In this document: positions 16,475 to 27,459 of the stretch, one piece after another
Numbering within the stretch: the first letter of the stretch is position 1
Layout of the letters: each line of letters opens with the position of its first letter
Assembly: GCA_963662155.1 (NCBI GenBank)
Contig: OY759267.1
Location: forward strand, 15,629,489 to 15,693,488
Length of the DNA stretch: 64,000 nt
Direction of reading: 5' to 3'
Origin: Lamellibrachia columna
Lineage: Eukaryota > Annelida > Polychaeta > Sabellida > Siboglinidae
Translations under genes and position numbers: made by a program
The notes under the pieces: generated by a model
Told to the model about the DNA's origin: nothing
Seen by the model: the letters and a program-made list of their open reading frames with translations, nothing else
The model's database searches: none

Positions 16475-16650
16475 TAGACGGTTAGGGTTAGCTCCAGTCG
16501 CTAGGGGGCGCTTATCGGAACAATATTGTACTCTGATTGGACGCTGCTCTCTTGGGCGATAATGGGGCGATCTTCATGTAAATCTCCTATTGGCTATTAA
16601 TAGATATGTGCTCTTGCTCGAGGGGGTGTGAAAACTAATTCTCTACTACT
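16475..16650 (-). repeat. Polinton right terminal inverted repeat
   Basis: Reverse complement of 598-773 with four substitutions (two in the tract next to the tggctattaa segment, one near tctgattgg, one in gttagggtta). Confidence 0.95.
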
Positions 16651-16656
16651 CACATC
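16651..16656. repeat. Right target-site duplication (cacatc)
   Basis: Exact copy of 592-597, directly abutting the right inverted repeat. Confidence 0.95.
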
Positions 16657-17179
16657 TACGATGATCTTCTGAAGGGCTACCCAGAGCGCGGCCGCGGGGG
16701 GCACACACCAGAGTGACACGTCTGCATAAGGATGACTACCGTGTCGCCATCTAGCGGTAGTCGTCTGAAGAAGATTGCTGATAGCAGTCGAAACGTCACG
16801 GGAAGAAAAAGGTAAACTGACTGTGAAATGAGTAAAAAATATTACTTGCTACAACTTTCCACAATGTAGTCGGTAATGCATCAATAATAATAACTTTATT
16901 TATACACCAACAAATCCGGGGCTAATGCGCCGTTCACTGGTGCTTACAGAAAAATACACATAAACACATGAATTGTAAATACAGAAGATAAGCAAATGAC
17001 CGATTGGACAATAAAAGTTTACAAAAGCAAAATCCTATGTGATATATATAGTAAGATTACGAGTAAATGAAATGATAAAGCAAAATATAAAGCAAAAGTG
17101 CTAAGAAGCTATACATACAAAATAAAAGAAGCTAAAAAGTACAAGGCTACAATACATTAAATATATTGAGTTTGCCAGA
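16657..17179. other. Host flank, probably 5' part of the interrupted LINE
   Basis: Contains the short hairpin gattgctgatagcagtc followed by gaaacgtcacggg, and a taataataactttattt tract that looks like the tail of another retroelement. No ORF. Continuity with the LINE at 1-591 is inferred from the target duplication. Confidence 0.5.
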
Positions 17180-17570
17180 GGTGGTATAACGGCTGTAAGA
17201 TATCGCAATGATATCCTGAAGCCTATTGTCAGACCGTATGCAGGCGCTGTTGGGGATGATTTCATCTTAGTGCAGGATAATGCACGTCCCCACACAGCTC
17301 GGGTGTCCATGACCTTCCTTGAGGACGAAGGTATCACTGTGATGGACTGGCCGGCTAGGTCTCCTGCCCTGAACCCAATAGAACATCTGTGGGACATGCT
17401 TTCTAGACGTGTTAGACGAAGGCCACATCTTCCAGAGAATGTACAGGACATGACCAATGCCCTAGTTCAGGAATAGCAGGCCATACCCTAAAATGACATC
17501 AGACGAATCATCAGGAGTATGCCACGTCGGTGCCAGGAGTGTGTAAATGCAAGGGGGGGCATACCTGTTA
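17180..17570 (+). pseudogene. Tc1/mariner-type transposase fragment
   Basis: Reads RYRNDILKPIVRPYAG, then VQDNARPHTARVSM, MDWPARSPALNPIEHLWDML and RRVRRRPHLPENVQDM. The second Asp and the Glu of the catalytic triad are present with 34 residues between them, as in Tc1. In-frame stops (TAG near 17474 and TAA near 17489) interrupt the C-terminus, and the first half of the gene is absent, so it is a 5'-truncated fossil. Confidence 0.88.
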
Positions 17571-17816
17571 TTAAAAAACATTTGTGGACAATATTTTTCA
17601 GTTTGTGAAAAAATCTGTAAACACCAGCTAATGAAAGTGCCATAAAATCCATTCCTTGTATAGGGGTGTGGACACGCAGCCACACCTAGAGACATTGTCG
17701 TCACGCTTCAGTTCATTCAGACATGAGCTGTTTTGTACCTAAGACAATCCCCTAATCACACATAGAGTGCACAGGTGTGTCATCCCCGATATTTATTCCT
17801 TTAATTATTTTGAGTA

Positions 17817-18000
<184 letters not shown>

Positions 18001-18055
18001 TTCTCTAATTAATAAATTATGGGAAAGTCAATGGTTTTCGTTTATGATATCCCTC

Positions 18056-18480
18056 TCATACAGTGCAGTTCCATAGCTGACGTGGACTTTCAGCATTATT
18101 TGAGACCATATTTGTATAATAATCCGATTTGACTTTAGCCGTTTGTGTGTTGCAGTAGTGACTCTGGTAACGTGACCTATCCAAAGTTGAGCATGATTTG
18201 TTCCAAACTCGTTCAAGATAACGACGACGCGTTTTACACTTTAACATTTCAGGCGTCATCCACGGAGCTGGTGGTTTTTGTGACACATGTTTGGAGGTTT
18301 ATTAAGTTAAGCCTTAAGTACATGATAGTATTGTTCAAACACGTCGGATAGGTGCTCCTTTGGATCTCTGATAAGGTTGGTTTTATGAATATCAGCGTCG
18401 AAGGCATCAATATCAATATTATGTATTGGGTGGGTGGTTTGTGTGAAGAGATATTTGGCTGGAGGGGAAGGGGAGTGGAG
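18056..18480 (-). pseudogene. LINE fragment (region upstream of the RT)
   Basis: Two minus-strand frames read FDADIHKTNLIRDPKEHLSD, FEQYYHVLKA, and PAPWMTPEMLKCKTRRRYLE and SPRQLWNC further down. This is the pre-RT linker seen in jockey/CR1-like LINEs. Frames change near 18290 and stops are present. Confidence 0.65.
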
Positions 18481-18596
18481 AGAAACGGAAGTGGAGACGG
18501 GTGTTGGAGACAGCAGTGAAACGGGATCGTTGACAGAAGAAGGAAAACAAAACTTTAAGCATAAAGTTTCCTTAAGGCGACTCCGTCTCCTTCTAC

Positions 18597-18884
18597 CAAC
18601 AAACATGCTCTGTTTGGTCTATTCCTGTAAGTTATCCAGCATGTTTTTTTTATATGACGGACTCGTCTTCTCTTGAACACAGGGTTCATTGCATGATACT
18701 TTTTGAAATGGTGTTGTGTCGGGTGACGTGGCCAAACCAGGAGGACTTTCGTCGTTTCACCGTTGACAACAAGAAAGGGCTCTTGCTTTCCAGCAAGGAA
18801 ATCCACTTGCTGTCTCACGCATTCGATCGTTTTGTATTCGGTGTAGGAAATGCGGAAGAGTCTCCTGAAGTATTTAATTTCCAA
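18597..18884 (-). pseudogene. RTE-type LINE C-terminal fragment
   Basis: Reads IKYFRRLFRISYTEYKTIEC, VRQQVDFLAGKQEPFL and later WPRHPTQHHFKK, the post-RT C-terminal region of RTE-like LINEs. It precedes the fragment at 18056-18480 in the direction of transcription although it is a more C-terminal part, so it is a separate insertion. Confidence 0.65.
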
Positions 18885-18899
18885 TGCTTGTATGCGCCT

Positions 18900-21603
18900 C
18901 TCTGTCTCTGCAGGCAGAGCTGCCTAATCGTTTGTTTAAGACGCGTAGGTTTGTTTAGCCCTAAAAATGTCTCTTTTCACTGCGATTTTTTTTTAATATG
19001 CTGATTCCAGTAAGTTAATTCAATAAAAAATATTCTACGCAAAGTGATTCTGATTACATTGTAATTATATATAATGATTTGAAGGATGACGAAGATATGT
19101 TAAGACATTTGCGTAGCTTTTATGTCACGTCTAATAGTATCATTCGAAAATTTCAGAGCTGTTCTATTGGTGTTAAACTGCACCTATTTCATGCTTATTG
19201 TTGTTCAATGTATTGTTCCCAACTAAGGGTACACATTTGAAACTTAGTTTCCTATAACAACATGCATAGACGGATTCTAGGTAACAACGGGTGGGACAGT
19301 TGCTAGTAGTATGTTTGTTAATAATACTATACATAATTTTCACGCCCTACTACACAAAAATATATATGGTTTTAGAAATCGTGTATATGCCATAGAAAAT
19401 TATTTATCAAGTGCATCAGCAATTGTATAAATATTGCCTATGTACATCCCATTTATATAAATATACTCAATTATTGTTTCACTTATTTATTTGTTATTGC
19501 ATATTTGTATGTATATGGGTTTGTTTGTACAATGGCAACTTTACATCCGTTTTATATATACTCAATTATCATTATTTGTAATACCTTTAACTTATACTCT
19601 TAATGCATACGTACATGTATGTATATGGGTTTTTGCACGAAATAAAACGTATTAATCCATTTATTCATTCTTTCACATCAGCTCATACATGAATCGGCTT
19701 TCGATTATCATTTCGCAATTACCCCGGGTCTGCTACTGTCTTGATATTTGAAAGCAATTGCTGTCTATTAAACCAGAGAGAAAGTATATCCCTTGACAAT
19801 GAGTCATGCATGAATACAATGATTGACAGATTACACATACAATGAATACTGATTTCCTTTTAAATTGCCCTTACTTTCCAAGTTTCGGAGTGGTCGTTTT
19901 TAATACATTTGTAGTGGCTGGTTTGCAAGAAATGTGACAATAAATGTCAAGAAGACAATCAGACATTTCAAGGATTCACTGTAGTTTTACTGTAGTTTAT
20001 ATGGTTATACCTGTCCATAACTTTATTTCCAGGTTCACTGTGTGTTATTTTGTCAAGGTGTGTGAATGCTTCTTCCATAACGTATTTCAAAATAAATTAT
20101 TTACTGAGTGAAGTACGATGTGACGTATTATAGAAGAACGGTAGTGTTACTAAACCATCACTTCTGATATCATTTTACTGTTTTCCGAATGTAACCTGAT
20201 GCGCCACTACATGGTAGCATGGTAAACTAACGGGTGACTAAGCTTGTTCCCCTTTGGCCTCCCCCTTTGCCAGATCCTAGGTATGCCACTGGGTGCGTGT
20301 TCCAAGTGTGTGCTGTCCCACTTGGCCATATAAATTCAGTTTGTTTTAACACGTACAACTTATCAGACATTTTCTCTTAACTTTATTATGCTAGTAACAG
20401 GGTGGACAAAATACGTTTTAATGTTCCAAATGCAATTTGGTGGCGTTTTGTCGGAGTACTAAACTGTTAGTTCATTTGAATTATATTTATAGAGTCCTCA
20501 TTCATTTGCAAAGAGTTAAATTTATTTTTTAAAAACCAGCCTAAAACATGTAATTATTTGTGAAATAAGTGAAACCAATGAGTGTCACAACCCTTGTTTG
20601 TCAGATGTGGATACACATAGAATTTGGCTAAAATCTTATTTGCATTTGGAACATTAAACAACTTTTCTTTTGATCACCCCAAGCAACAATGACAATAACA
20701 CACATTAAACACAAACCACACGATAGACGATGACAAGGCTTACTCCAATACATCCAGTTATAATATTCACCAAAGCTTTCCCTTAGCATTAAGTTGAGCG
20801 AAACAACTTATTTGCACTTGGATCATTTTAAATGTTTGCTTTGATCACCCTAAGTAACAGTAATAATCACACACATGATAGACGATTACATGGCTTATGC
20901 CAATACACCCAGATGTAATATTCATCAAAACCTTTAACTGTTATGTAATGTAACTATATATAAATTCTAACATCTTTTCCGGCCACACACTTTACCGTTA
21001 TCTGTTCAATTTGAGTGGTTCCGTCCTAGCCAATTTATTTCATTATGCTAAACAGCTGATTATGTTATCAGCGATTCTGTTAGACGTAGTCTAATGTTAA
21101 AGCCTCTTCCCTGACAACATTCAAAGGGAAGTTGCCCCATTATTAAGCTCCGGTCCACCCCCATTCAGAGTCAATACTCATCGTCCATAGTGAGCAGCGC
21201 TGGAGGAAGAGTTCATGTATACATCCACTAGACACACAGTAGCCACTGACCTGGCCATTACTGCCACATCTTGCAAATACATGCCACTGATTTCACCTAC
21301 CTGCTTGTAACCTGTGCTATCACTGCTTCTGCATATATGCCGTACTCATATATGCCGTACTCATATATGCCGTACTCATATATGCCGTACTCATATTTTA
21401 CTCAAGTTATTATGTTTACGACATAAATTATTCACTCTTTAGAGGCTGACTTTTCGCCAACAACGACGATATGGTTAAGCAGCCTTTGTAACATACAACG
21501 ATAGTACTGCCATGTTAACAAGACCGATCTGCATTTCAATTATTAAACCAACTCAAGCTATGTCAATGGTGTCAGCGAAGGGTCAGTGGCCAACGACGTC
21601 AAT
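18900..21603. other. Gene-free interval 3' of the first DEAH-RBR gene
   Basis: No gene seen. It holds a degenerate direct duplication of roughly 175 bp (about 20640-20777 and 20814-20935, sharing tttgatcacccta and tagacgat), four copies of the 15-bp catatatgccgtact at 21332-21391, and a minus-strand AATAAA at 21034-21039, about 570 bp beyond the helicase stop, which could be its polyadenylation signal. Confidence 0.55.
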
Positions 21604-24600
21604 CTAGGCCTTTGGGATTGGGACAGCTGGACCAAACCCTCCAGGACACTGAGATAAATGGTCGTACGTGTCCTTTAAATTCTGGAATGTCACCTTGCAA
21701 TTCCAGCATATGTGCATGTGACATCCGGCACACTCCATGTGATCGTAACCGGCAGTTTTCTCTAAGGGCGTTGCGCACGAGGGGCAGAGAACACGGTTGG
21801 TCGGGTCATCGCAAAGCCACGTCTTCAGGTCGTCCTCGCAGAGACAAACATTTTGACCGACTTTTTCATCGCGCTTCTTCGCCTGGTACGCTGCACACGT
21901 GACCCCTTCGTGATAGTGCACGTGACAGGAAGTGCACATGGACACAGAACACTGGGAGCACCGGAAGCAGACGCCCTCGTCACGCGCCGCCGCACGGTAG
22001 ATCGTAGGGCAATCGGCCGTGACGCAGTAACGGTACTGGTTGCGGTTCGCCTTCACGAAACTCTCGACGGCCGCTCGACGCCAGCGAGTCTTCGCATCGA
22101 CCGACGGTCCGAGTAGGTTGGTCAGATCCCGGAGAACGATGGGTTCGCCACAGTCCTCTTGTTCACATGTCACGGGGAATTCGGCATCGCGACACTTTTG
22201 CCCGAGCAGCGCGCCAAAGCACTGTCGACAGTAGGCGTGTCCGCAGTACTCCAGTCGATAGGTGTCGCCGCCGTCGACTGGACAGAAACACAAGGGGCAG
22301 TTCGGAGATTCGGTAGTTGGCTTCGTGGTCGACCCTTCTGTCAATTGCGCATCATCTTCACGAAGCGCCCTCTGTAGGGATTCGTATGCACCCTCCGTGC
22401 CACGGAACTCCAGCGAGTGACGTCGTAGCCGCAGCTCGAGGTAGTGCGCCCCCGTGTGGCGTTGCAGCTCTTCCAAGTCGACGCTGTATTTGTTGAGAAG
22501 CCGTTTCATCAGTTGGACCGTGTTGCCCCGACTAGCGAAGTCACGCAGCAACAATTCCTTACACAGCAGTGCCGTGTTGTCCTGGACAAATCGATCAACT
22601 AACATCACGGCTCGTCGCTGCGCCGTCTCTGATCCGTGGACGAGCAATTTCATCACACGGGCGTCGACCATGATCTTTGCGCCAGTGTCCGCCTCGATGC
22701 GTCGTAGCTCCTCTCGCCCGACCGGGCCAGTGATGCTGCGGAATACCTCCGTCGACTCGAACTGGACGGTCTCTGCTCGGATGACGCGTCTGACGGTATC
22801 TACGGCCATCTGAAGTCCGGGGAGGCTGTCCGAGTGTACCCAGACGACAACGTTCCTGGTATCTGGAACTGGTTTCTTGGACACATTCACGAAGTTGCCA
22901 TCTCGGCTGCACAACTGAATGATCCGCTCTAATTCCTCGCGAATGGTGTCATACACCGGTCTAGCGACGGTCAACGAGGTACGCAGATCATGCGTGAAAG
23001 TGATCGGCTTGCTGCTCATAGTCACGTGGTCATTCAAAGCGCGCAACGCCGTCATTCCGTCAGCGGCGTTGGTGAAACTAATCCGCGCGTTGAAGTCAAA
23101 GTCTTTCTCTTTTGGCGGGTTAATTTCGACCCGGTAGCCTCCTGTCGACACATGCTTCTTGATCGCTGCAGACAACACACCATTCAAATGGCCCAATTCG
23201 CCGGGGCTAGTGACACCGACATCTTCGCGCGGGATGACCACGCCAGTAATTGACAGATCGTTGTCGTCAACCCTAAGTTTTAGGGCTGTCGAAATGTCCG
23301 AGTCCTCAGCATCCAACGGCAGGTCTGTGAGGAAAAGCTGCATGTCATTCTTTCGGTTGACGTTGACCTCAACCTTTCTCCCGCGAATTAAAAGACTACC
23401 GACGCTGGCTCGAATAATATCTTCGGGGTCTTCCATCATCACGTACGCGTGCCCTTTTACCGCCCGCCGGCACCATTTCGCTTTAATCATAAACGCGGAG
23501 TCAACAGCGGAGCGGAGAGAGCGAGATACAGGCCTCGCAGAGAACACGCCGCTGTTTTCGTTCACGGCTCGGCGAGCGTTCTCAGGCTGGTCGAAAGTGA
23601 CTTCCCCCCAGCCTTGCGACTTGTCTTTTGCTTTGAACCGGGTATAATTGACCATGGGGCCGATCTGACACAGTGCATGCATGACATCGGCGTCGTCGGA
23701 AGCTTCCGTGATGACAACGGTGCGGTACTCATCCGGCATCAGCAGATGAGTGACGGCGCCACCACGGCCGAGCACGACTCTGACGCCACCGCCACCATCA
23801 CCAAGCGCCACATCAGACCACTCGGCCGCCAGACGACCCTTTTCATTGGCGATGCTCTCGGCGACGACGGCGGTCGCTGCTACCTCGAGGTGCGGCATGA
23901 CGTAGACGACGAGTCGAGATTCACTGATCGACGCCTCCAGCGTTAACATATCCGTCTCGCAGCGAAGTCTCGTTTCCTTTTCGAGACGCCTCAGATGCTT
24001 GAATCCGCCGCCGGTCAACGCCCGGAAGACGCTGAGGCCAACCGGCGGCAGAGGGCAAGCGCGTAGCTGCCGTCGAAATAGGGCGGCCACATCTACCCCT
24101 CGCAGTCTGCCGTCAGCGACGAATCGTTCGACGAGACCGGCGTCAATCGACGTCACGTCTGTCACGTACGATCGGAACGTCACCACGACGTCTTCATAGA
24201 TGATCCAGCGCGGCCGAGCCCCGAGCGATGCGAGTGCAGACGACGGGTGCAGAAAGAGAGTTTGTCCACCAGCTCCTCCACTACCACCAGTCGCTGCCCA
24301 GTACCCGGTACTTTGGTCTCCACTGAAGAAGCCGAGTTTGTCGGCGTAGCACTCCAACAGGATGGCCGGCAACATCTGATTGACATCCTTCATTTTAGCT
24401 CCCTCCTTCACGTCGACGTCAATATCTCGCTTCAGCGTTCGCTTGATCTCTGTTATGCTGTCTCTCGCCAGCCGCATGAACTTGTCGTTGACGCTGTTCT
24501 CGACACACCACCTATCCTTGGCCCGCTCCGGCTGTGCCGTCCACTGCTTGTAGAATGAGACGAATGTCAACACGTCACCCGACTCCTCGCACATGCGGAA

Positions 24601-27459
24601 CGTGTTCCTGTCTGCAGCATGCGTATCGCTGTTACTCATGTTGCGGAAACACAGATACCCTCCACCCGTTGACAGTGCTGCTGCAATCATGCCTTCGTAG
24701 CCGATGCCGGCTGCGATGGCAAGAAGTATCAGCTTGCCTAGGCGCGGTTGCACATTCAAACGTGACAATCGCCAACCAAGTTCGTTAATACGGCCGTTAG
24801 TAGTTGCTCCGAGCGACTCCAAGGCTACGGCGGCCGCTTTCATGGCCGCTGGTGGTGGAGACTCAATGTATTGGAACGACGCAGGGTCATCGACCCCGAT
24901 GTCCATCAGTTTGAGCATGGCCTGGTCAAGATGAATCCGCAGTATCTCCGGAGTCGACGTTGGCATCATGTTGTCGCAGCATTCAGTGCTGTAGAGTCTG
25001 TAGCATGTTCCGGGCGCCGTCCGACCAGCGCATCCCTTGCGTTGCTCGGCCGAACTGCGACTGATGACAACAAGTTTGAGCGAGCTGACATTCAGTTCCG
25101 AGTCATAGCTGCGTTCCTTCGCCAAGCCGGTGTCGACAACGTACTTGATGCCAGGCACCGCAAGCGACGTCTCGGCACAGTTGTTGGCAAACACGATCTT
25201 CCTGCGTCCGTTGATCTCCGGGTCAAACACCTGCTGCTGCTCATTGGGCGGCAGTCCGCCATGCAGCGGCAGGGAGACGACGTCGTCGAGCTGTCTCGTC
25301 GCCTCACAACCCTTCTCAGTGTCGAGTGCGGACGGCACAAACACGAGAACGTCTCCGGGCGGTTCGTTGGCGTGGATCTCGACCACCTTTTGAAAGGCAC
25401 GGTCCATGTAGTCTCCACTGTCCGGCTGGTCACTCCCGGTCTCATAGTGGACATCGATGGGGAAGGTGGGACCCTGCAACTTCAGCACTGGACAACCCCC
25501 AAAGTAACGTACGAACAATTCGGGGTCTGTTGTTGCCGACGTGATGATTACGCGGAGATCGGCTCTAGCGGCAAGACAGCGTTTCACCATGCCTAGCAGC
25601 AGATCGGTAAAGATGCTTCTCTCGTGAGCCTCGTCTATGATGATACAAGAGTAGGCAGTGAGCAGTGGATCTCGTAGACACTCGTTCAGTAGCACGTGAT
25701 CGGTGACGTAGATCAGCGCCGTGTCGTCGCTCTGTCTCCGCTGCAGCCCCACGCGGTAGCCGACGAGATCGCCGCCTAGTGGCGTGGCTAGTTCATGCGC
25801 GACGCGCGTCGCCAGACTGACAGCGGCCACCTTGCGCGGTTGTGTGCACACGATCTTGCCGCCCGGCGCCGCGCCCGCCTCGTACACGTACTGCGTCAGC
25901 TGCGTGCTCTTGCCGGAGCCCGTCTCGCCTAGCACGACGCAGACCGCATTACCTCGCACCGTCTCAACGATGTCGGTTCGTCGCGCGTATATCGGCAGCG
26001 CCGTCTCGAGCCGTTTACACTCGACGCCGAAACGCCGTCTGAGTTGTATGACTGTTTCATTCGACGTTGCGTCATGACCAACGGCTCTGAGCCGAGCCAG
26101 CAACAATCTGGTGCTTGCTTCGAACTCACTCTTCTGCGCTTCGTATTCGTGCATAGTTGCTCCTTGCTCGCCGGACGCATCTCGCATCTTCTGTTCGTGT
26201 TTGTCCAACGCCTTTTGCTTCTTCAGCAGGATATTCTGAAGTATGATATCCAACTCTGAATCACCGATGACTGAAGGTGACACAACGTCGACAAGAGAGC
26301 TGTCTGCTTCGACGTTCCCCTCGTTGTCTTTCGTGGACTGCTTCTTTCGGCCACGTGTGCGTTTCTTCTTGTTCTCACCGCCTGTCGTGCATGTCGTTTT
26401 TGGCTCCGGGGCCATACTCGCCATCTGACACCAGTCGTTTGACTGTATCCCTGCTTCTGTGTCACAGCCCATCGTCGACGCCTTCAGTGCCGCTGTTAAA
26501 TTTGTTACATCGTCCCACGAATCGGTCGAACACTGTCTGGTCGTCGTGGGACCTTTGGCTTCGTGCGACCCTTTTGCAGTTTGTTTGCGGTATCTTTTCT
26601 TGCGGTTGCTTTCCTCCGACGACAATCCAATCGGGGTCTCAAGTAAAGGATTGTTTTGCAGTTTGCCTCCAAACTTTGGTCTGGCTCCGCCGCAATCGTC
26701 CAGTGCGTCCGTACCAACAGGTACATTCTTTGTTAGCGCTGGGTTTGAACCTGTAGTCGGTGGCTTAGTTTTCTGTTTTTCCTTCCGATTCTTGGGTTTC
26801 TGACGTTCGTCGGGAATTGTTTGATTTTCTTTCGGTTTTTGTTTCTGACGTTCAGCTGGCATTGCTTGTTTTTGCTTCTGTTTTGTTGTCTGAATTTCCA
26901 GTGGAATCACATGTTTTGGTTTTTCTGGTTTCTCCTTATGATGCTGCTTTTTATGCTGTTTTGGTGTCTGGTCGTTTTCTCTCTGTTTTTCTTTCTGTTT
27001 CTGTTGGTTGGCAACCAGCTGATCTGGTGTGTCTTCAGGTTGTTTTCGGTGGTACCGTTCATTTTGATTTAGGTTCTTTGCTGGTTTTGGAGTAGCATTT
27101 CTAGGTTGTGCATCGCCCCAAGCCTTTGGCGACTGCTTATCTGCAACTAACTGATGTGATACTTTGACTCTGGAGTCTTCTTGAACTGGATAACTCAGCG
27201 GGTCAGAAGAACGAAAGCTAGGACTCTTGGGGTTATCACGTGCACCTCCAACTGCACTGCATGTCCTTTGGCCAGGATCTTTCTGTCGACGTTTCTTCTT
27301 CTCCTGTGGTTGTTGATACTGTAGTGATCCAGCAACTTTCTCTCTAGTGCTGTTATCATTATCTACCGTCTTCTGCGTCTGTATTCTACGCTCTTCTGCT
27401 GCACTGATAGCTTCTGCAGTTTTCACCACGATAGCCCCTAGCGACTCCCAGAATGACAT
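21604..27459 (-). CDS. DEAH helicase-RBR ubiquitin ligase fusion, paralogue 1 (probably catalytically dead)
   Basis: 1,951 residues from ATG 27459 (MSFWESLG). The frame opens 22 codons further, but an acceptor (gtgtttcag/gaaac) at about 27483 lies in between, so a 5' intron is likely. Residues 1-460 are low-complexity and rich in Lys, Gln and Pro. The DEAH helicase has GETGSGKST (511-519), DEAH (609-612), SAT, and motif VI at 806-813 reading QRKGCAGR, with Cys810 where the family has Arg. HA2 and OB-like regions and RNA-binding-like segments follow, then RING1 (from Cys1721), IBR (about 1811-1855) and Rcat (from about 1892). In Rcat the catalytic cysteine position is Tyr1905 (EKTAGYDHMEC). 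This architecture is known from plant DEAH11/12 and invertebrate homologues. The ORF is otherwise open over 5.9 kb without an intron. Loss of both activities suggests a regulator or a decaying copy. Confidence 0.93.
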   Translation of the reverse strand: MSFWESLGAIVVKTAEAISAAEERRIQTQKTVDNDNSTREKVAGSLQYQQPQEKKKRRQKDPGQRTCSAVGGARDNPKSPSFRSSDPLSYPVQEDSRVKVSHQLVADKQSPKAWGDAQPRNATPKPAKNLNQNERYHRKQPEDTPDQLVANQQKQKEKQRENDQTPKQHKKQHHKEKPEKPKHVIPLEIQTTKQKQKQAMPAERQKQKPKENQTIPDERQKPKNRKEKQKTKPPTTGSNPALTKNVPVGTDALDDCGGARPKFGGKLQNNPLLETPIGLSSEESNRKKRYRKQTAKGSHEAKGPTTTRQCSTDSWDDVTNLTAALKASTMGCDTEAGIQSNDWCQMASMAPEPKTTCTTGGENKKKRTRGRKKQSTKDNEGNVEADSSLVDVVSPSVIGDSELDIILQNILLKKQKALDKHEQKMRDASGEQGATMHEYEAQKSEFEASTRLLLARLRAVGHDATSNETVIQLRRRFGVECKRLETALPIYARRTDIVETVRGNAVCVVLGETGSGKSTQLTQYVYEAGAAPGGKIVCTQPRKVAAVSLATRVAHELATPLGGDLVGYRVGLQRRQSDDTALIYVTDHVLLNECLRDPLLTAYSCIIIDEAHERSIFTDLLLGMVKRCLAARADLRVIITSATTDPELFVRYFGGCPVLKLQGPTFPIDVHYETGSDQPDSGDYMDRAFQKVVEIHANEPPGDVLVFVPSALDTEKGCEATRQLDDVVSLPLHGGLPPNEQQQVFDPEINGRRKIVFANNCAETSLAVPGIKYVVDTGLAKERSYDSELNVSSLKLVVISRSSAEQRKGCAGRTAPGTCYRLYSTECCDNMMPTSTPEILRIHLDQAMLKLMDIGVDDPASFQYIESPPPAAMKAAAVALESLGATTNGRINELGWRLSRLNVQPRLGKLILLAIAAGIGYEGMIAAALSTGGGYLCFRNMSNSDTHAADRNTFRMCEESGDVLTFVSFYKQWTAQPERAKDRWCVENSVNDKFMRLARDSITEIKRTLKRDIDVDVKEGAKMKDVNQMLPAILLECYADKLGFFSGDQSTGYWAATGGSGGAGGQTLFLHPSSALASLGARPRWIIYEDVVVTFRSYVTDVTSIDAGLVERFVADGRLRGVDVAALFRRQLRACPLPPVGLSVFRALTGGGFKHLRRLEKETRLRCETDMLTLEASISESRLVVYVMPHLEVAATAVVAESIANEKGRLAAEWSDVALGDGGGGVRVVLGRGGAVTHLLMPDEYRTVVITEASDDADVMHALCQIGPMVNYTRFKAKDKSQGWGEVTFDQPENARRAVNENSGVFSARPVSRSLRSAVDSAFMIKAKWCRRAVKGHAYVMMEDPEDIIRASVGSLLIRGRKVEVNVNRKNDMQLFLTDLPLDAEDSDISTALKLRVDDNDLSITGVVIPREDVGVTSPGELGHLNGVLSAAIKKHVSTGGYRVEINPPKEKDFDFNARISFTNAADGMTALRALNDHVTMSSKPITFTHDLRTSLTVARPVYDTIREELERIIQLCSRDGNFVNVSKKPVPDTRNVVVWVHSDSLPGLQMAVDTVRRVIRAETVQFESTEVFRSITGPVGREELRRIEADTGAKIMVDARVMKLLVHGSETAQRRAVMLVDRFVQDNTALLCKELLLRDFASRGNTVQLMKRLLNKYSVDLEELQRHTGAHYLELRLRRHSLEFRGTEGAYESLQRALREDDAQLTEGSTTKPTTESPNCPLCFCPVDGGDTYRLEYCGHAYCRQCFGALLGQKCRDAEFPVTCEQEDCGEPIVLRDLTNLLGPSVDAKTRWRRAAVESFVKANRNQYRYCVTADCPTIYRAAARDEGVCFRCSQCSVSMCTSCHVHYHEGVTCAAYQAKKRDEKVGQNVCLCEDDLKTWLCDDPTNRVLCPSCATPLEKTAGYDHMECAGCHMHICWNCKVTFQNLKDTYDHLSQCPGGFGPAVPIPKA

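Larger units (their letters stand above)
598..16650. mobile_element. Complete Polinton/Maverick (adintovirus-like) element, 16,053 bp
   Basis: The element is bounded by 176-bp terminal inverted repeats that begin AGTAGTAGAG and by a 6-bp target duplication. Inside are the diagnostic Polinton genes: protein-primed family B polymerase, FtsK/HerA-type packaging ATPase, chromodomain integrase, adenain-like protease, penton-like minor capsid protein and double-jelly-roll-type major capsid protein. The length is within the usual 15-20 kb. The inverted repeats are about 98% identical and the duplication is perfect, so insertion is fairly recent, yet PolB and the major capsid gene are broken. The core genes are all on the minus strand and tightly packed. 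The last 5 kb on the right carries extra cargo genes and repeats. Coding parts look GC-richer than the AT-rich host flanks. Confidence 0.96.

Noticed and set aside
16765..16800. Possible hammerhead ribozyme (ctgatagcagtcgaaac)
   Set aside because: The core bases after CTGA do not fit the conserved GA, and no pairing partner with the cleavage triplet is evident; it is a simple hairpin.
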